A stretch of 64,000 nucleotides of DNA, taken from NCBI GenBank assembly GCA_040506705.1, contig JBEVWG010000013.1, positions 1-64,000 of the forward strand, given 5' to 3'. Source of the DNA: Thiodiazotropha sp040506705 (GTDB lineage: Bacteria; Pseudomonadota; Gammaproteobacteria; Chromatiales; Chromatiaceae). Below, in pieces: positions 9,097-16,853 of this stretch. The notes under the pieces were generated by a model. The model saw nothing but the letters and a program-made list of their open reading frames with translations, made no database searches and was not told where the DNA came from. Position 1 is the stretch's first letter. Each line of letters starts with the position of its first letter. The translations under genes were made by a program, and so were the position numbers.

Positions 9097-9867
9097 TTAT
9101 TCCGAGTCAGAAGTGGCTGGTTGAGAGAGGCGCCCGTTTTCCAGGTTGAGTGCCAATACCCTTTGGGCGTCAGCGGCTAACTCTGTCAAGCCCAGTCGAT
9201 TATAAGCATCGACCATGATCTCCAGGGCCTCTTGCACAGAGTCTGTTCGTTGGAATTGTGTCACCACACGATTTGCACGATTTGCCGCTGCCAGATAGGC
9301 GCCGCGTCTCATATAGTATCTCGCAATATGAATCTGATACTTAGACAGATTATTCCTGAGATAGCGCATTCGCTGGTGCGCATCTGCAGAGTATTTGCTG
9401 TCTGGGTAACGACGAATCAATTCTGAAAAATCGTTGAATGAATCCAATGCGGCCCCTGCATCACGTTCGGAAGGATCTGTTGGCAGGATACTACTCAGGA
9501 AGCTCTGGTTCCGATTGTAGTTAGCTAACCCCTTCATATAAAAGGCATAATCTACAAATTGGCTTTGCGGATTGAGCTTGATGAAGCGATCAGATGCAGC
9601 AATGGCAGAATCTGGCTCGCCGTTTTTATAGTGAGCATAGATGATATCGAGTTGAGCTTGTGTTGCATAACGGCCAAAGGGATAGCGGGCCTGTAGACCG
9701 TTGTAGTTTTTAACGGCGGTGTCGTATTCTCCATCCAGCATGGCTGTTTTGGCCTCAGAATAGAATTTACTGGCACTCCAGTTTTTAGTGGGATCGGCCT
9801 GCTCCGGCAGGGAGCATCCTGCCAGCAGCAGAATGATCAGAATGGGTAACATGCTTTTCCAGTACAT
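9097..9867 (-). CDS. bamD: Outer-membrane assembly lipoprotein BamD
   Basis: Essential lipoprotein of the BAM complex that inserts beta-barrel proteins into the outer membrane. Lipoprotein signal with lipobox LLAGC, lipidated Cys18. Several TPR-like helical repeats follow across residues 30-245 (for example FYSEAKTAMLDGEYDTAVKN, and RYPFGRYATQAQLDIIYAHY). 256 residues, in the family range. It is divergent from rluD, an arrangement conserved in many gammaproteobacteria (comL-rluD in Pseudomonas next to pilS-pilR). Confidence 0.92.
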   Translation of the reverse strand: MYWKSMLPILIILLLAGCSLPEQADPTKNWSASKFYSEAKTAMLDGEYDTAVKNYNGLQARYPFGRYATQAQLDIIYAHYKNGEPDSAIAASDRFIKLNPQSQFVDYAFYMKGLANYNRNQSFLSSILPTDPSERDAGAALDSFNDFSELIRRYPDSKYSADAHQRMRYLRNNLSKYQIHIARYYMRRGAYLAAANRANRVVTQFQRTDSVQEALEIMVDAYNRLGLTELAADAQRVLALNLENGRLSQPATSDSE

Positions 9868-10038
9868 AGCCGATCTCTAGATTATGAAAAAAGATTTGAC
9901 GCGAGAGTATAACGGAAAGCTGCAGTTTCGGTATAACCCGGTCAGCCAAACTGCTATTTCAGCTTGTTTCATGAGTGGATATTGCCTGAAGACTGCTGTT
10001 GGAATTGGGGCGATTTTATTACTCAAGATGGTATTTTA

Positions 10039-11004
10039 ATGTCCGATCCTGAATCTTTATCAGAAGTTCCCACTCGTACTTTTAATGTGCCAGATGAGCG
10101 GGCTGGCACCCGTATTGATCAGCTGTTAGCAGAATTTTTTCCAGAATTTTCTCGTAGCCGTTTGCAAAATTGGATTAAACAGGGGCTTGTTGAGGTGGAT
10201 GGCAACTCCTGTCGCGCCAAGGACAAGGCACGAGGAGGAGAGTCTGTGGTGCTGAGGCCTCTTCTGGTTGAAGAGGTGGAGGATGCTCCAGAGGAGATGG
10301 ACCTTGACCTGATCTACGAAGACGAAGCCGTAATCATAGTCAATAAACCGGTGGGACTGGTTATGCACCCAGCCGCAGGAAACCCAAAAGGAACCTTGCT
10401 GAATGGGCTGCTCAATCACCACCCACCACTGAAATCAGTACCCCGTGCAGGAATAGTTCACCGGCTTGATAAAGACACCAGTGGCTTGCTGGTGGTTGCC
10501 AAAACCTTGCAGGCACAGAATTCGTTGGTGCAGCAACTGCAAGAGCGGAGTGTGAAGCGGGAGTACCGAGCACTTGCCCAGGGTATAGTGGTCTCGGGCG
10601 GCACGATTGATAAACCGATCGGTCGTCATCCTACCAATCGCCTGCGCATGGCGGTAGTTGTCAATGGTAAGCAGGCAGTGACCCACTATCGAGTGCTGCA
10701 GCGTTTTCAGGCATTTACTTATCTGCAGGTACATCTGGAAACTGGTCGTACCCATCAGATCCGGGTTCATATGAGCCATATCCACCATCCCCTGCTGGGG
10801 GATCAGCTGTATGGTGGCCGTCAGAAGATACCGGCTGGCATCAGTCAGGAGACAGTAGATGCACTGCGGCAGTTTAAACGTCAGGCGTTGCATGCAACCC
10901 GTTTGGAACTGATTCACCCCACCTCGGGGAAATCGTTGGCATGGGAGGTTCCGCCACCTGAAGATATGCAACACATACTGACATTGTTAAACCAAAATAA
11001 TTGA
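10039..11004 (+). CDS. rluD: 23S rRNA pseudouridine synthase RluD
   Basis: Forms pseudouridines in helix 69 of 23S rRNA. An N-terminal S4 RNA-binding domain (ERAGTRIDQLLAEFF ... SRSRLQNWIKQGLVEVDG) is followed by the RluA-type catalytic domain with HRLDKDTSGLLVVAKT, whose Asp is the nucleophile, and the late RTHQIRVHM motif. The start at 10039 (MSDPESL) gives 321 residues, close to E. coli RluD. An in-frame start at 9964 would add 25 residues of non-conserved sequence. Ribosome-binding sites are weak for both, so the start is chosen on length. Divergent from bamD, upstream of pgeF. Confidence 0.9.
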   Translation: MSDPESLSEVPTRTFNVPDERAGTRIDQLLAEFFPEFSRSRLQNWIKQGLVEVDGNSCRAKDKARGGESVVLRPLLVEEVEDAPEEMDLDLIYEDEAVIIVNKPVGLVMHPAAGNPKGTLLNGLLNHHPPLKSVPRAGIVHRLDKDTSGLLVVAKTLQAQNSLVQQLQERSVKREYRALAQGIVVSGGTIDKPIGRHPTNRLRMAVVVNGKQAVTHYRVLQRFQAFTYLQVHLETGRTHQIRVHMSHIHHPLLGDQLYGGRQKIPAGISQETVDALRQFKRQALHATRLELIHPTSGKSLAWEVPPPEDMQHILTLLNQNN

Positions 11005-11005
11005 G

Positions 11006-11080
11006 CCGTAGCTGGATGGAGCGGAGTCTATTCCAGAGTGCATCGATCCCGGATTCCGTTGCACTCCATCCAGGCTACGG
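11006..11080. repeat. REP-like palindrome after rluD
   Basis: CCGTAGC-TGGATGGAG is followed about 40 bases later by CTCCATCC-AGGCTACGG, an imperfect inverted repeat with one bulge. It starts 2 bases after the rluD stop. Sequences of the type TAGCCTGGATGGAG...CGGAATCCGGG are widespread intergenic palindromes in proteobacteria. It may also act as a transcription or mRNA-end structure. Confidence 0.65.
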
Positions 11081-11154
11081 TCTGAGGGGTAACATTAACA
11101 ACGTTTGCAGGGACGTTGAAACTTGCCATCACCAGTGGATCCACTTGACTACTT

Positions 11155-11214
11155 GGTGGGGCACGGCCCCACCCTACCTGTCCATATAGGCGTAGGGTGG
11201 GGCCATGCCCCACC
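11155..11214. repeat. Palindrome of the GTAGGGTG family
   Basis: Two 23-bp arms, beginning GGTGGGGCACGGCCCC and GTAGGGTGGGGCCATG, are inverted complements with a single mismatch around a 14-base centre. The arm GTAGGGTGxGGCC..GCC.CACC is the same family as the arms at 19295, 19530, 19712, 19847 and 20818. Confidence 0.75.
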
Positions 11215-11304
11215 AGAAAAGCTTGTTTAGCGCAGAGAGTCTTCATGCTAGGCACTAAATTTTCTTAAGTAAGCGCCATTCGGCTATAGGGAATGAAATG
11301 CAAG

Positions 11305-12036
11305 ATGATTGAGTTGATAGAACCAGATTGGCCTGCACCTGAAAATATCAGGGCTTGTACGACGACACGTATTGGCGGGGTCAGTCAGGGGCAATACGAC
11401 AGCTTCAATTTAGCCGCTCATGTTGGGGATGATCCCGTTGCGGTTAAGCAGAACAGAAAACTACTTTTTAACCAGTGTCGATTTCCGTCTGAACCCTTCT
11501 GGCTGAATCAAATTCATGGTAGCAAAATTGCTGATACCTGCCAGGATCAACCAGGCTGTGATGCGGATGGGATGGTTACGGCGAAAACAGGGGTGGTCTG
11601 TGCTGTGCTCACAGCCGACTGTCTGCCACTACTGTTGACAGACAGTGAAGGCCGGGAAGTCGCAGCGGTACATGCGGGGTGGCGAGGATTGGCTGCTGGG
11701 ATCATTGAGCAGGCGATTTCCCGTATGCAGGCACGACCTGAATCGTTGCTGGCCTGGATGGGGCCAGCGATCGGAGCTTCTGCATTTGAGGTTGGTGAAG
11801 AGGTTCGTCAGGCATTCATCGCTCATGCTGATGAGGATAAACAGGGCTTTAAGCCGGGTAGGCCCGGTCACTGGTGGGCTGACATCTATCTTTTAGCAAG
11901 GTTGAGGATGATGAGAGCCGGAGTGGGGTTCATCAGTGGGGGAGATTATTGTACAGTGACCGACCGCGAGCGTTTCTATTCATTCCGCAGGGATGGTGTG
12001 ACGGGACGGATGGCCTCGTTGATTTGGCTAGTGTAG
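11305..12036 (+). CDS. pgeF: Purine nucleoside phosphorylase / laccase-domain protein
   Basis: YfiH/PgeF family (DUF152), a cytosolic metalloenzyme reported in different members as a purine nucleoside phosphorylase/adenosine deaminase or as an editing amidase for peptidoglycan precursors. Key motifs are TTRIGGVSQGQYDSFNLA, the Cys in LTADCLPLLL, and HAGWRGLAAGI, which carry the zinc ligands. The start at 11305 matches the family N-terminus (MIELIEPDWPAP) and has AGGGA at a usable distance. The in-frame ATG at 11293 abuts that AGGGA directly and is less likely. Linked to rluD as in Pseudomonas and E. coli. Confidence 0.87.
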   Translation: MIELIEPDWPAPENIRACTTTRIGGVSQGQYDSFNLAAHVGDDPVAVKQNRKLLFNQCRFPSEPFWLNQIHGSKIADTCQDQPGCDADGMVTAKTGVVCAVLTADCLPLLLTDSEGREVAAVHAGWRGLAAGIIEQAISRMQARPESLLAWMGPAIGASAFEVGEEVRQAFIAHADEDKQGFKPGRPGHWWADIYLLARLRMMRAGVGFISGGDYCTVTDRERFYSFRRDGVTGRMASLIWLV

Positions 12037-12160
12037 TGTTCCATGTCGTATGATCACTGCAATGATTTTGGCGGCACCAACATGCAGGTTAGAGACTAAT
12101 TGTTAAGCTGGAGCCGTCAAACACTATGAAACACTCCAACAGAGTGATTTAGGGGACACT

Positions 12161-12679
12161 ATGAAATGGCAGATGTTGACGCTGGTCGGTGAAGATCAGT
12201 CTGGAATTGTAGCGCAGGTGACTGATGCGCTGTTTCGAGGTGGTTGTACCCTTGGAGAGGCATCCATGCTTCGGTTGGGTGGCAATTTCACCATTATGAT
12301 GATGGTCGATGGTGGACAGAGTGACCAGACCCTGAACGCCTGCATCGCTCCCGTCGCCGAGCAGTTGGGACTCAGGTATCACCTCGATCCGATGCATGGT
12401 GGTCTGCACCAGCATCGTGTACCTAACTTCCAGGTCAGAGTGAATGGTGCTGATCGTGCTGGAATTGTTGCTAAGGTGACCGGACATTTAGCGGAAAGTG
12501 GTTTTAATATTCTTGAGTTGGATTCGGATGTGGTGGGTAGCAGTGATAAGCCCGTCTACATTATGACAATTCAGGGTTATACCGAGGTGACCCTCGAAAC
12601 CTTGGAAGCAGCGCTGGATAAGCTTAAGGCGGATGGGATTGATGTCCATGTGTCACCGATTGAAACCCTGATTGGCTGA
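12161..12679 (+). CDS. gcvR: ACT-domain regulator, GcvR-like
   Basis: 172 residues with two ACT domains (about 4-80 and 90-170; for example TLVGEDQSGIVAQVTDALF and RVNGADRAGIVAKVTGHLAE). This is the architecture of glycine-cleavage-system repressor GcvR and related amino-acid-binding regulators. No DNA-binding domain is visible, as expected: GcvR of E. coli acts by binding GcvA. GGGGA precedes the start. It lies 3 bases before def, so the two are probably one transcript. Function in this organism is a family assignment. Confidence 0.75.
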   Translation: MKWQMLTLVGEDQSGIVAQVTDALFRGGCTLGEASMLRLGGNFTIMMMVDGGQSDQTLNACIAPVAEQLGLRYHLDPMHGGLHQHRVPNFQVRVNGADRAGIVAKVTGHLAESGFNILELDSDVVGSSDKPVYIMTIQGYTEVTLETLEAALDKLKADGIDVHVSPIETLIG

Positions 12680-12682
12680 GTC

Positions 12683-13207
12683 ATGGCAATACTGGAAATA
12701 TTAAAATTGCCTGATCCCAGGTTGAAGGTGATTTCGGAAGAGGTGGAGAGCTTCGATGATGAACTCATCTCATTCATTGATGATCTGGAGGATACCCGTC
12801 AGGCTGGTCCTGCCGCTGTGGGTATAGCCGCTCCCCAAGTGGGTAGAGCGCAGAGGATCATCATTATCGATTGCTCCACCACCCGTAAACCCGTTCCGAA
12901 CCATGGACGACTGGTGCTGGTCAATCCTGAGATTACCGAATGGGATGGCTTTGAACTGGGGCGTGAAGGGTGTCTCTCTGTACCAGACTACACCGGTAAT
13001 GTGATACGTGCTGAGCGCATAAAGTTACATGCGCTTACCCCAGAGGGTGAGGCTCTGGAATTCGAGATGGAAGGGTATGAGGCTAGAGCGCTTCAACATG
13101 AAGTTGATCATCTGGATGGGATCCTGTTTATTGATCGTCTGGTCAGCCGCCGAACAGACCTGTTTCAGCGTAAGACCTACCAAAAGGGCGGGAAAAAGCG
13201 TAAATAA
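12683..13207 (+). CDS. def: Peptide deformylase
   Basis: Removes the N-formyl group from new proteins. All three family motifs are present: GIAAPQVG, EGCLSVP (metal ligand Cys) and QHEVDHLDG (two His ligands and catalytic Glu). 174 residues, normal length. It follows the GcvR-like gene after 3 bases and is not in the usual def-fmt pair; fmt is not in this window, so this may be a second deformylase gene. A basic tail (KTYQKGGKKRK) ends the protein. Confidence 0.9.
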   Translation: MAILEILKLPDPRLKVISEEVESFDDELISFIDDLEDTRQAGPAAVGIAAPQVGRAQRIIIIDCSTTRKPVPNHGRLVLVNPEITEWDGFELGREGCLSVPDYTGNVIRAERIKLHALTPEGEALEFEMEGYEARALQHEVDHLDGILFIDRLVSRRTDLFQRKTYQKGGKKRK

Positions 13208-13297
13208 CTGAGCAAAATAACCTCATGACCTGAATTGCGTCCAATCAACCCTGCCCACAGTAGTCAGGTTAGTTAAAGCCCGTTTTTTAATGCAAAT

Positions 13298-13954
13298 ATG
13301 ATCACCTTACTCCTTGTTGCCCTATTTCTGTTTTGGCTCGATCGCCGTTGCAATGAGGCGAATCAGGCCGACTGGGGGGCTTTGTGGCTGAATCGTCTGG
13401 ATGGTTTGAACCGCCTCTTCTGCCGCTACTACCACAGACTTCAGCCCCAGGTGCTGCCACTGCCTGAACAGGGTGGGGCAGTTGTAGTCTCCAACCACAT
13501 CTCTGGTCTGGATCCACTACTGATGATCGCCTCAAGCAACCGACCATTACGATTCTTGATTGCGCGGGAGCAGTATCAACGATTTGGCATGCAGTGGTTA
13601 TTTCGTGCTGTCGGGTCTATTCCTGTTGATCGGGAGAGGTCTCCAGAGAAAGCGTTGAGGCAGGCCTTCAAGGCGCTTCGGCAAGGGGAGATCGTGGCGA
13701 TTTTTCCCCACGGAAAGATCCACCTCGATAGTGATCCACCCAGGAAGATCAAAGCCGGGGCTTCCCGTCTTGCTTCGAACACTAAAGTCCCCTTGATTGC
13801 ACTGCGCATCAGCGGTGTTTCTGCAGAGGGTCATGTGATGAAGCCAGTGCTTTTGCGAAGCAGGGCAGTTGTTCAGCTACAGGCGGTAATTCCAGTGGAT
13901 GACCAAAGTGCTGATCAGCTGAATAGTCAGATAGAGGAGGCGCTGGATAGCTAG
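13298..13954 (+). CDS. 1-acyl-glycerol-3-phosphate acyltransferase-like protein
   Basis: PlsC-family acyltransferase, 218 residues. An N-terminal membrane helix (about 1-15) is followed by the acyltransferase blocks: NHISGLDPLL (NHxxxxD variant of HX4D, first residue of the pair offset), VGSIPVDRERSP, and FPHGKIHLDSDP in place of the classical FPEGTRS. The altered third block (FPHGK) suggests a divergent substrate preference. Probable role in phospholipid or lipid A-type acylation at the inner membrane; the acceptor is unknown. The start at 13298 is the only good one, because the nearby upstream ATG runs into a stop. Confidence 0.7.
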   Translation: MITLLLVALFLFWLDRRCNEANQADWGALWLNRLDGLNRLFCRYYHRLQPQVLPLPEQGGAVVVSNHISGLDPLLMIASSNRPLRFLIAREQYQRFGMQWLFRAVGSIPVDRERSPEKALRQAFKALRQGEIVAIFPHGKIHLDSDPPRKIKAGASRLASNTKVPLIALRISGVSAEGHVMKPVLLRSRAVVQLQAVIPVDDQSADQLNSQIEEALDS

Positions 13955-14047
13955 ATAAATCTCCCAGAATGGTCTGGTGATGTGGTTTCCAATTCCGCAA
14001 ACAAGTATCATTGCCGCCAGTTTGTGTTTACTACTTAAGGGATGACG

Positions 14048-15373
14048 ATGAAAGTAACAGTTTTTGGTTCCGGCTATGTGGGTTTAGTGACCGGCGCCTG
14101 CTTGGCTGAAGTGGGTAATGATGTGGTCTGTATGGATGTGGACAGCCAAAAGATTGAGATGCTCAATCGTGGAGAGATCCCAATTTATGAGCCGGGTCTC
14201 GATGCCATGGTTGAGAGAAACGCCCAGGCGGGGAGACTCAGTTTCACCACTGATGCCGCCAAAGCAGTGGAACATGGTCTGTTCCAGTTTATTGCAGTGG
14301 GTACGCCACCAGATGAGGATGGCTCCGCTGATCTTCAATACGTACTTGCTGTCGCAGAGTCGATAGCGACCCACATGGACGAATATCGTGTGGTAGTGGA
14401 CAAGTCGACAGTGCCGGTGGGTACCGCGGACAAAGTTAGGGCTAAGATCGATGAAACCTTGAATTCACTGGGTAAGCAGGTCGAATTCGATGTGGTATCA
14501 AACCCGGAATTCCTCAAGGAAGGTGCAGCTCTTGACGATTTCATGAAACCAGACCGTATCATCATCGGTACTGATAATCCCCGCACTACAGAGCTATTGC
14601 GCGCCCTCTATTCACCATTCAACCGTAATCATGATCGTTTGATAGCAATGGATATTCGCTCTGCGGAGATGACCAAATATGCGGCAAACGCAATCTTGGC
14701 AACCAAGATCAGCTTCATGAACGAGCTGTCAAATCTGGCAGAAAGACTTGGGGCTGATATCGAGCAGGTTCGTCATGGCATAGGTGCTGACACCCGTATC
14801 GGATACTCTTTTATCTATCCGGGATGTGGCTATGGTGGTTCATGCTTTCCCAAGGATGTCAGCGCTTTGGAGCGTACCGCGAAAGAGGTCGGTTATGATG
14901 CGCAATTGCTGACTGCAGTGGAAGCAGTCAACTATCGTCAGAAACGGGTGTTGTTTGAGAAGATCATGCGACACTACTCTGAAGACATACAGGGTAAGAC
15001 CTTTGCGCTTTGGGGGCTCTCCTTCAAGCCAAATACTGATGATATGCGTGAAGCCTCCAGTCGGGTGTTAATGGAGGCGCTGTGGGATGCCGGTGCAAAA
15101 GTCCAGGTATTCGATCCGGAAGCGATGGAGGAGTGTCGTAGAATCTACGGTGAGCGGGATGATCTGGTCTATTGCGACAATCAGGAGGGCACTCTGGAAA
15201 ATGCCGATGCCTTGATTGTGGTTACTGAGTGGCAGGTATTTCGTAGTCCGGATTTTGATTACCTCAAGCAGACGTTGCGCTCGCCGGTTATTTTCGATGG
15301 CCGTAACATCTATGATCCGCTGCGTCTGAAAGAGGCAGGATTCAGCTACTATGCTATCGGCCGTGGAGATTGA
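14048..15373 (+). CDS. ugd: UDP-glucose 6-dehydrogenase
   Basis: Oxidises UDP-glucose to UDP-glucuronate with two NAD+, feeding capsule, exopolysaccharide or lipid A sugar synthesis. Rossmann motif GSGYVGLVTGACLAEVG at the N-terminus, the central EFLKEGAALDDF block, the catalytic cysteine motif YGGSCFPKD, and the C-terminal UDP-binding domain. About 441 residues. The start at 14048 has AAGGG 6 bases upstream; the ATG two codons earlier abuts it. With algC (about 20 kb on) it supplies nucleotide sugars. Confidence 0.92.
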   Translation: MKVTVFGSGYVGLVTGACLAEVGNDVVCMDVDSQKIEMLNRGEIPIYEPGLDAMVERNAQAGRLSFTTDAAKAVEHGLFQFIAVGTPPDEDGSADLQYVLAVAESIATHMDEYRVVVDKSTVPVGTADKVRAKIDETLNSLGKQVEFDVVSNPEFLKEGAALDDFMKPDRIIIGTDNPRTTELLRALYSPFNRNHDRLIAMDIRSAEMTKYAANAILATKISFMNELSNLAERLGADIEQVRHGIGADTRIGYSFIYPGCGYGGSCFPKDVSALERTAKEVGYDAQLLTAVEAVNYRQKRVLFEKIMRHYSEDIQGKTFALWGLSFKPNTDDMREASSRVLMEALWDAGAKVQVFDPEAMEECRRIYGERDDLVYCDNQEGTLENADALIVVTEWQVFRSPDFDYLKQTLRSPVIFDGRNIYDPLRLKEAGFSYYAIGRGD

Positions 15374-15421
15374 TAGCTGTTAGCTCGCCTACTTGCAGCT
15401 ATATCTATGGCCTGGTTAGTT

Positions 15422-15447
15422 AGTGCCCAGCTTATACGCTGGGCGCT
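15422..15447 (+). terminator. Hairpin after ugd
   Basis: AGTGCCCAGC / GCTGGGCGCT, a 10-bp stem with one G-T wobble and a 6-base loop, 48 bases after the ugd stop. Followed by CTTCGG rather than a T run. It directly abuts the 38-bp repeat that follows. Confidence 0.5.
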
Positions 15448-15485
15448 CTTCGGCTGAAAGCAAAGTAGTTGCTCGCCGGGTTAAT
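15448..15485 (+). repeat. 38-bp TCGCCGGGTTAAT repeat, copy 1
   Basis: CTTCGGCTGAAAGCAAAG... ending TCGCCGGGTTAAT. The same length and ends recur at 49938-49975 and 53936-53973, and inverted at about 53851-53881. The rest of 15486-15786 shows no gene or clear structure beyond the GNAT start region. Confidence 0.6.
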
Positions 15486-15786
15486 AGAATTCAGATTTTC
15501 TGCCATAAAAGTCGTTTTCTTCACTGAATTGCCGGAAATCGGTGGTCATTCGAGCAAGACGCCCTCTTCTTTTAAGCCCCACATCACTCCATAATTTACC
15601 CATATTTCATGTGTGGGGCTAAAATATTACAGTTATTTCAATGAGTTGCTGACTAAGCGGTTTGAATGATGAAAAGCGTGAGCTGGATTTGAACCATGAT
15701 TAGCTTTCTGAGTCTTATGTTGCAGTGCACAATCAATTCGATATATGCTAAAGCCTCGGTAGTTGTATGCTGGGAAGGTGGTTGAT

Positions 15787-16491
15787 GTGAATAAGTTATT
15801 GAAATATCGGGACTCTTACAGAGAGTTGCTGGTTCTGCCCAGTGGAGAGCGGATTGTTATTCGCTTGATCCAGCCTGGTGATAAGGCGCTACTATCGGAT
15901 GGATTTGATTCGCTTTCGAAGGAGTCACGCTTTCGCCGATTCCTGAACGAGAAAAAACGACTCTCCAGCGATGAGTTGATCTATTTTACTGAAGTTGATC
16001 AGCAGGATCATTTCGCTTTGGGAATGGTTTCATTGGATGAAAACGGCATGGAAAAGAGCGGTGTTGCTATCGGTCGCTTCATTCGCCTGAATAATGATTC
16101 CGAATCTGCTGAAGTCGGCTTGACTGTGGCTGACGATATGCAGGGCAAAGGGGTTGGACAACAACTGCTGGAAAGATTGATCTCTGCTGCGCAAGAGCGC
16201 GGCATTAGTAAGTTTCGTTTTGAGTGCCTGCCTCACAATCTGCAGATGAAAAATCTGGTTCTTAAGCTGTGTGGCGATGTCAGGTTTAAAAGTGAAGGCG
16301 GTGTCACTATTGCTGAAGCAACCATCCCAGATCAGCCTGTTCCTATCTCAATACCCAGCCCGGTAGAACTGATCGATGGATTGGTTTGTCAGATGCAGGG
16401 ATTTATCTCAGATGGTTTGAAATATCAGTCGGGATTAAGTTTGGATCTAATGCGTCATAGTCTGGATGTGCCATTCAAGCTTAAGCTTTAG
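15787..16491 (+). CDS. GNAT-family N-acetyltransferase
   Basis: 234-residue GNAT-fold protein. The acetyl-CoA binding region includes VGLTVADDMQGKGVGQQLLERL (Q/RxxGxG/A motif QGKGVG). The opening RIVIRLIQPGDKALLSDGFDSLSKESRFRRF resembles the GNAT domain fused to or associated with Pat/AcuA-type lysine acetyltransferases, but no CoA-ligase domain is present. The start is taken as GTG at 15787, with AAGGTGG 6 bases upstream; a TTG at 15763 is in frame but without a good site. Substrate unknown. Confidence 0.75.
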   Translation: MNKLLKYRDSYRELLVLPSGERIVIRLIQPGDKALLSDGFDSLSKESRFRRFLNEKKRLSSDELIYFTEVDQQDHFALGMVSLDENGMEKSGVAIGRFIRLNNDSESAEVGLTVADDMQGKGVGQQLLERLISAAQERGISKFRFECLPHNLQMKNLVLKLCGDVRFKSEGGVTIAEATIPDQPVPISIPSPVELIDGLVCQMQGFISDGLKYQSGLSLDLMRHSLDVPFKLKL

Positions 16492-16574
16492 TTGTAGAAG
16501 TGCAACAGCGGCGTTTTGATCTCTTGCCGTGCGCAAATACACGAAGTCTGGGTGTTGTGATACTTATCTCCTGG

Positions 16575-16755
16575 CTAGTGTAGTGCTTTCCTTCGGGCGA
16601 GACCCTAAGTGGTCATCCGCGTTGCACCCCAAGGGTACTTCCTTCGGGGCGTTGCGCGCCTTGGAAAGGGCATGCCATTCCCGGCGGTACGCGCCTAGCG
16701 GCTAACCGCTTAGGGGCTCGCTATAATCATCAATTTATATGAAGCACTACACTAG
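16575..16755. repeat. MITE-like element before tex
   Basis: A 181-bp non-coding stretch bounded by 14-bp perfect inverted termini, CTAGTGTAGTGCTT and AAGCACTACACTAG. Inside are several short hairpins, such as CCTAGCGG-CTAA-CCGCTTAGG. No coding capacity is seen. It could be a non-autonomous mobile element or a structured repeat; no flanking target duplication is evident. Confidence 0.5.
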
Positions 16756-16853
16756 TAAATGTAGTCTGATGTAGATTTTGGAAAGTCAAGATTTCGCCGC
16801 CTTCGCCACTTTGTTACTATCCCGTCCTCGCTAATTTTAAGCCAGGATGTTCC

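Noticed and set aside
10435..10974. 179-codon open frame opposite rluD
   Set aside because: Antisense shadow of the RluD catalytic domain.
12028..12041. TGGCTAGTGTAGTG at the end of pgeF matching the terminus of the element before tex
   Set aside because: Only 14 bases match and the rest of the element is missing; chance matches of this length are expected in 64 kb.
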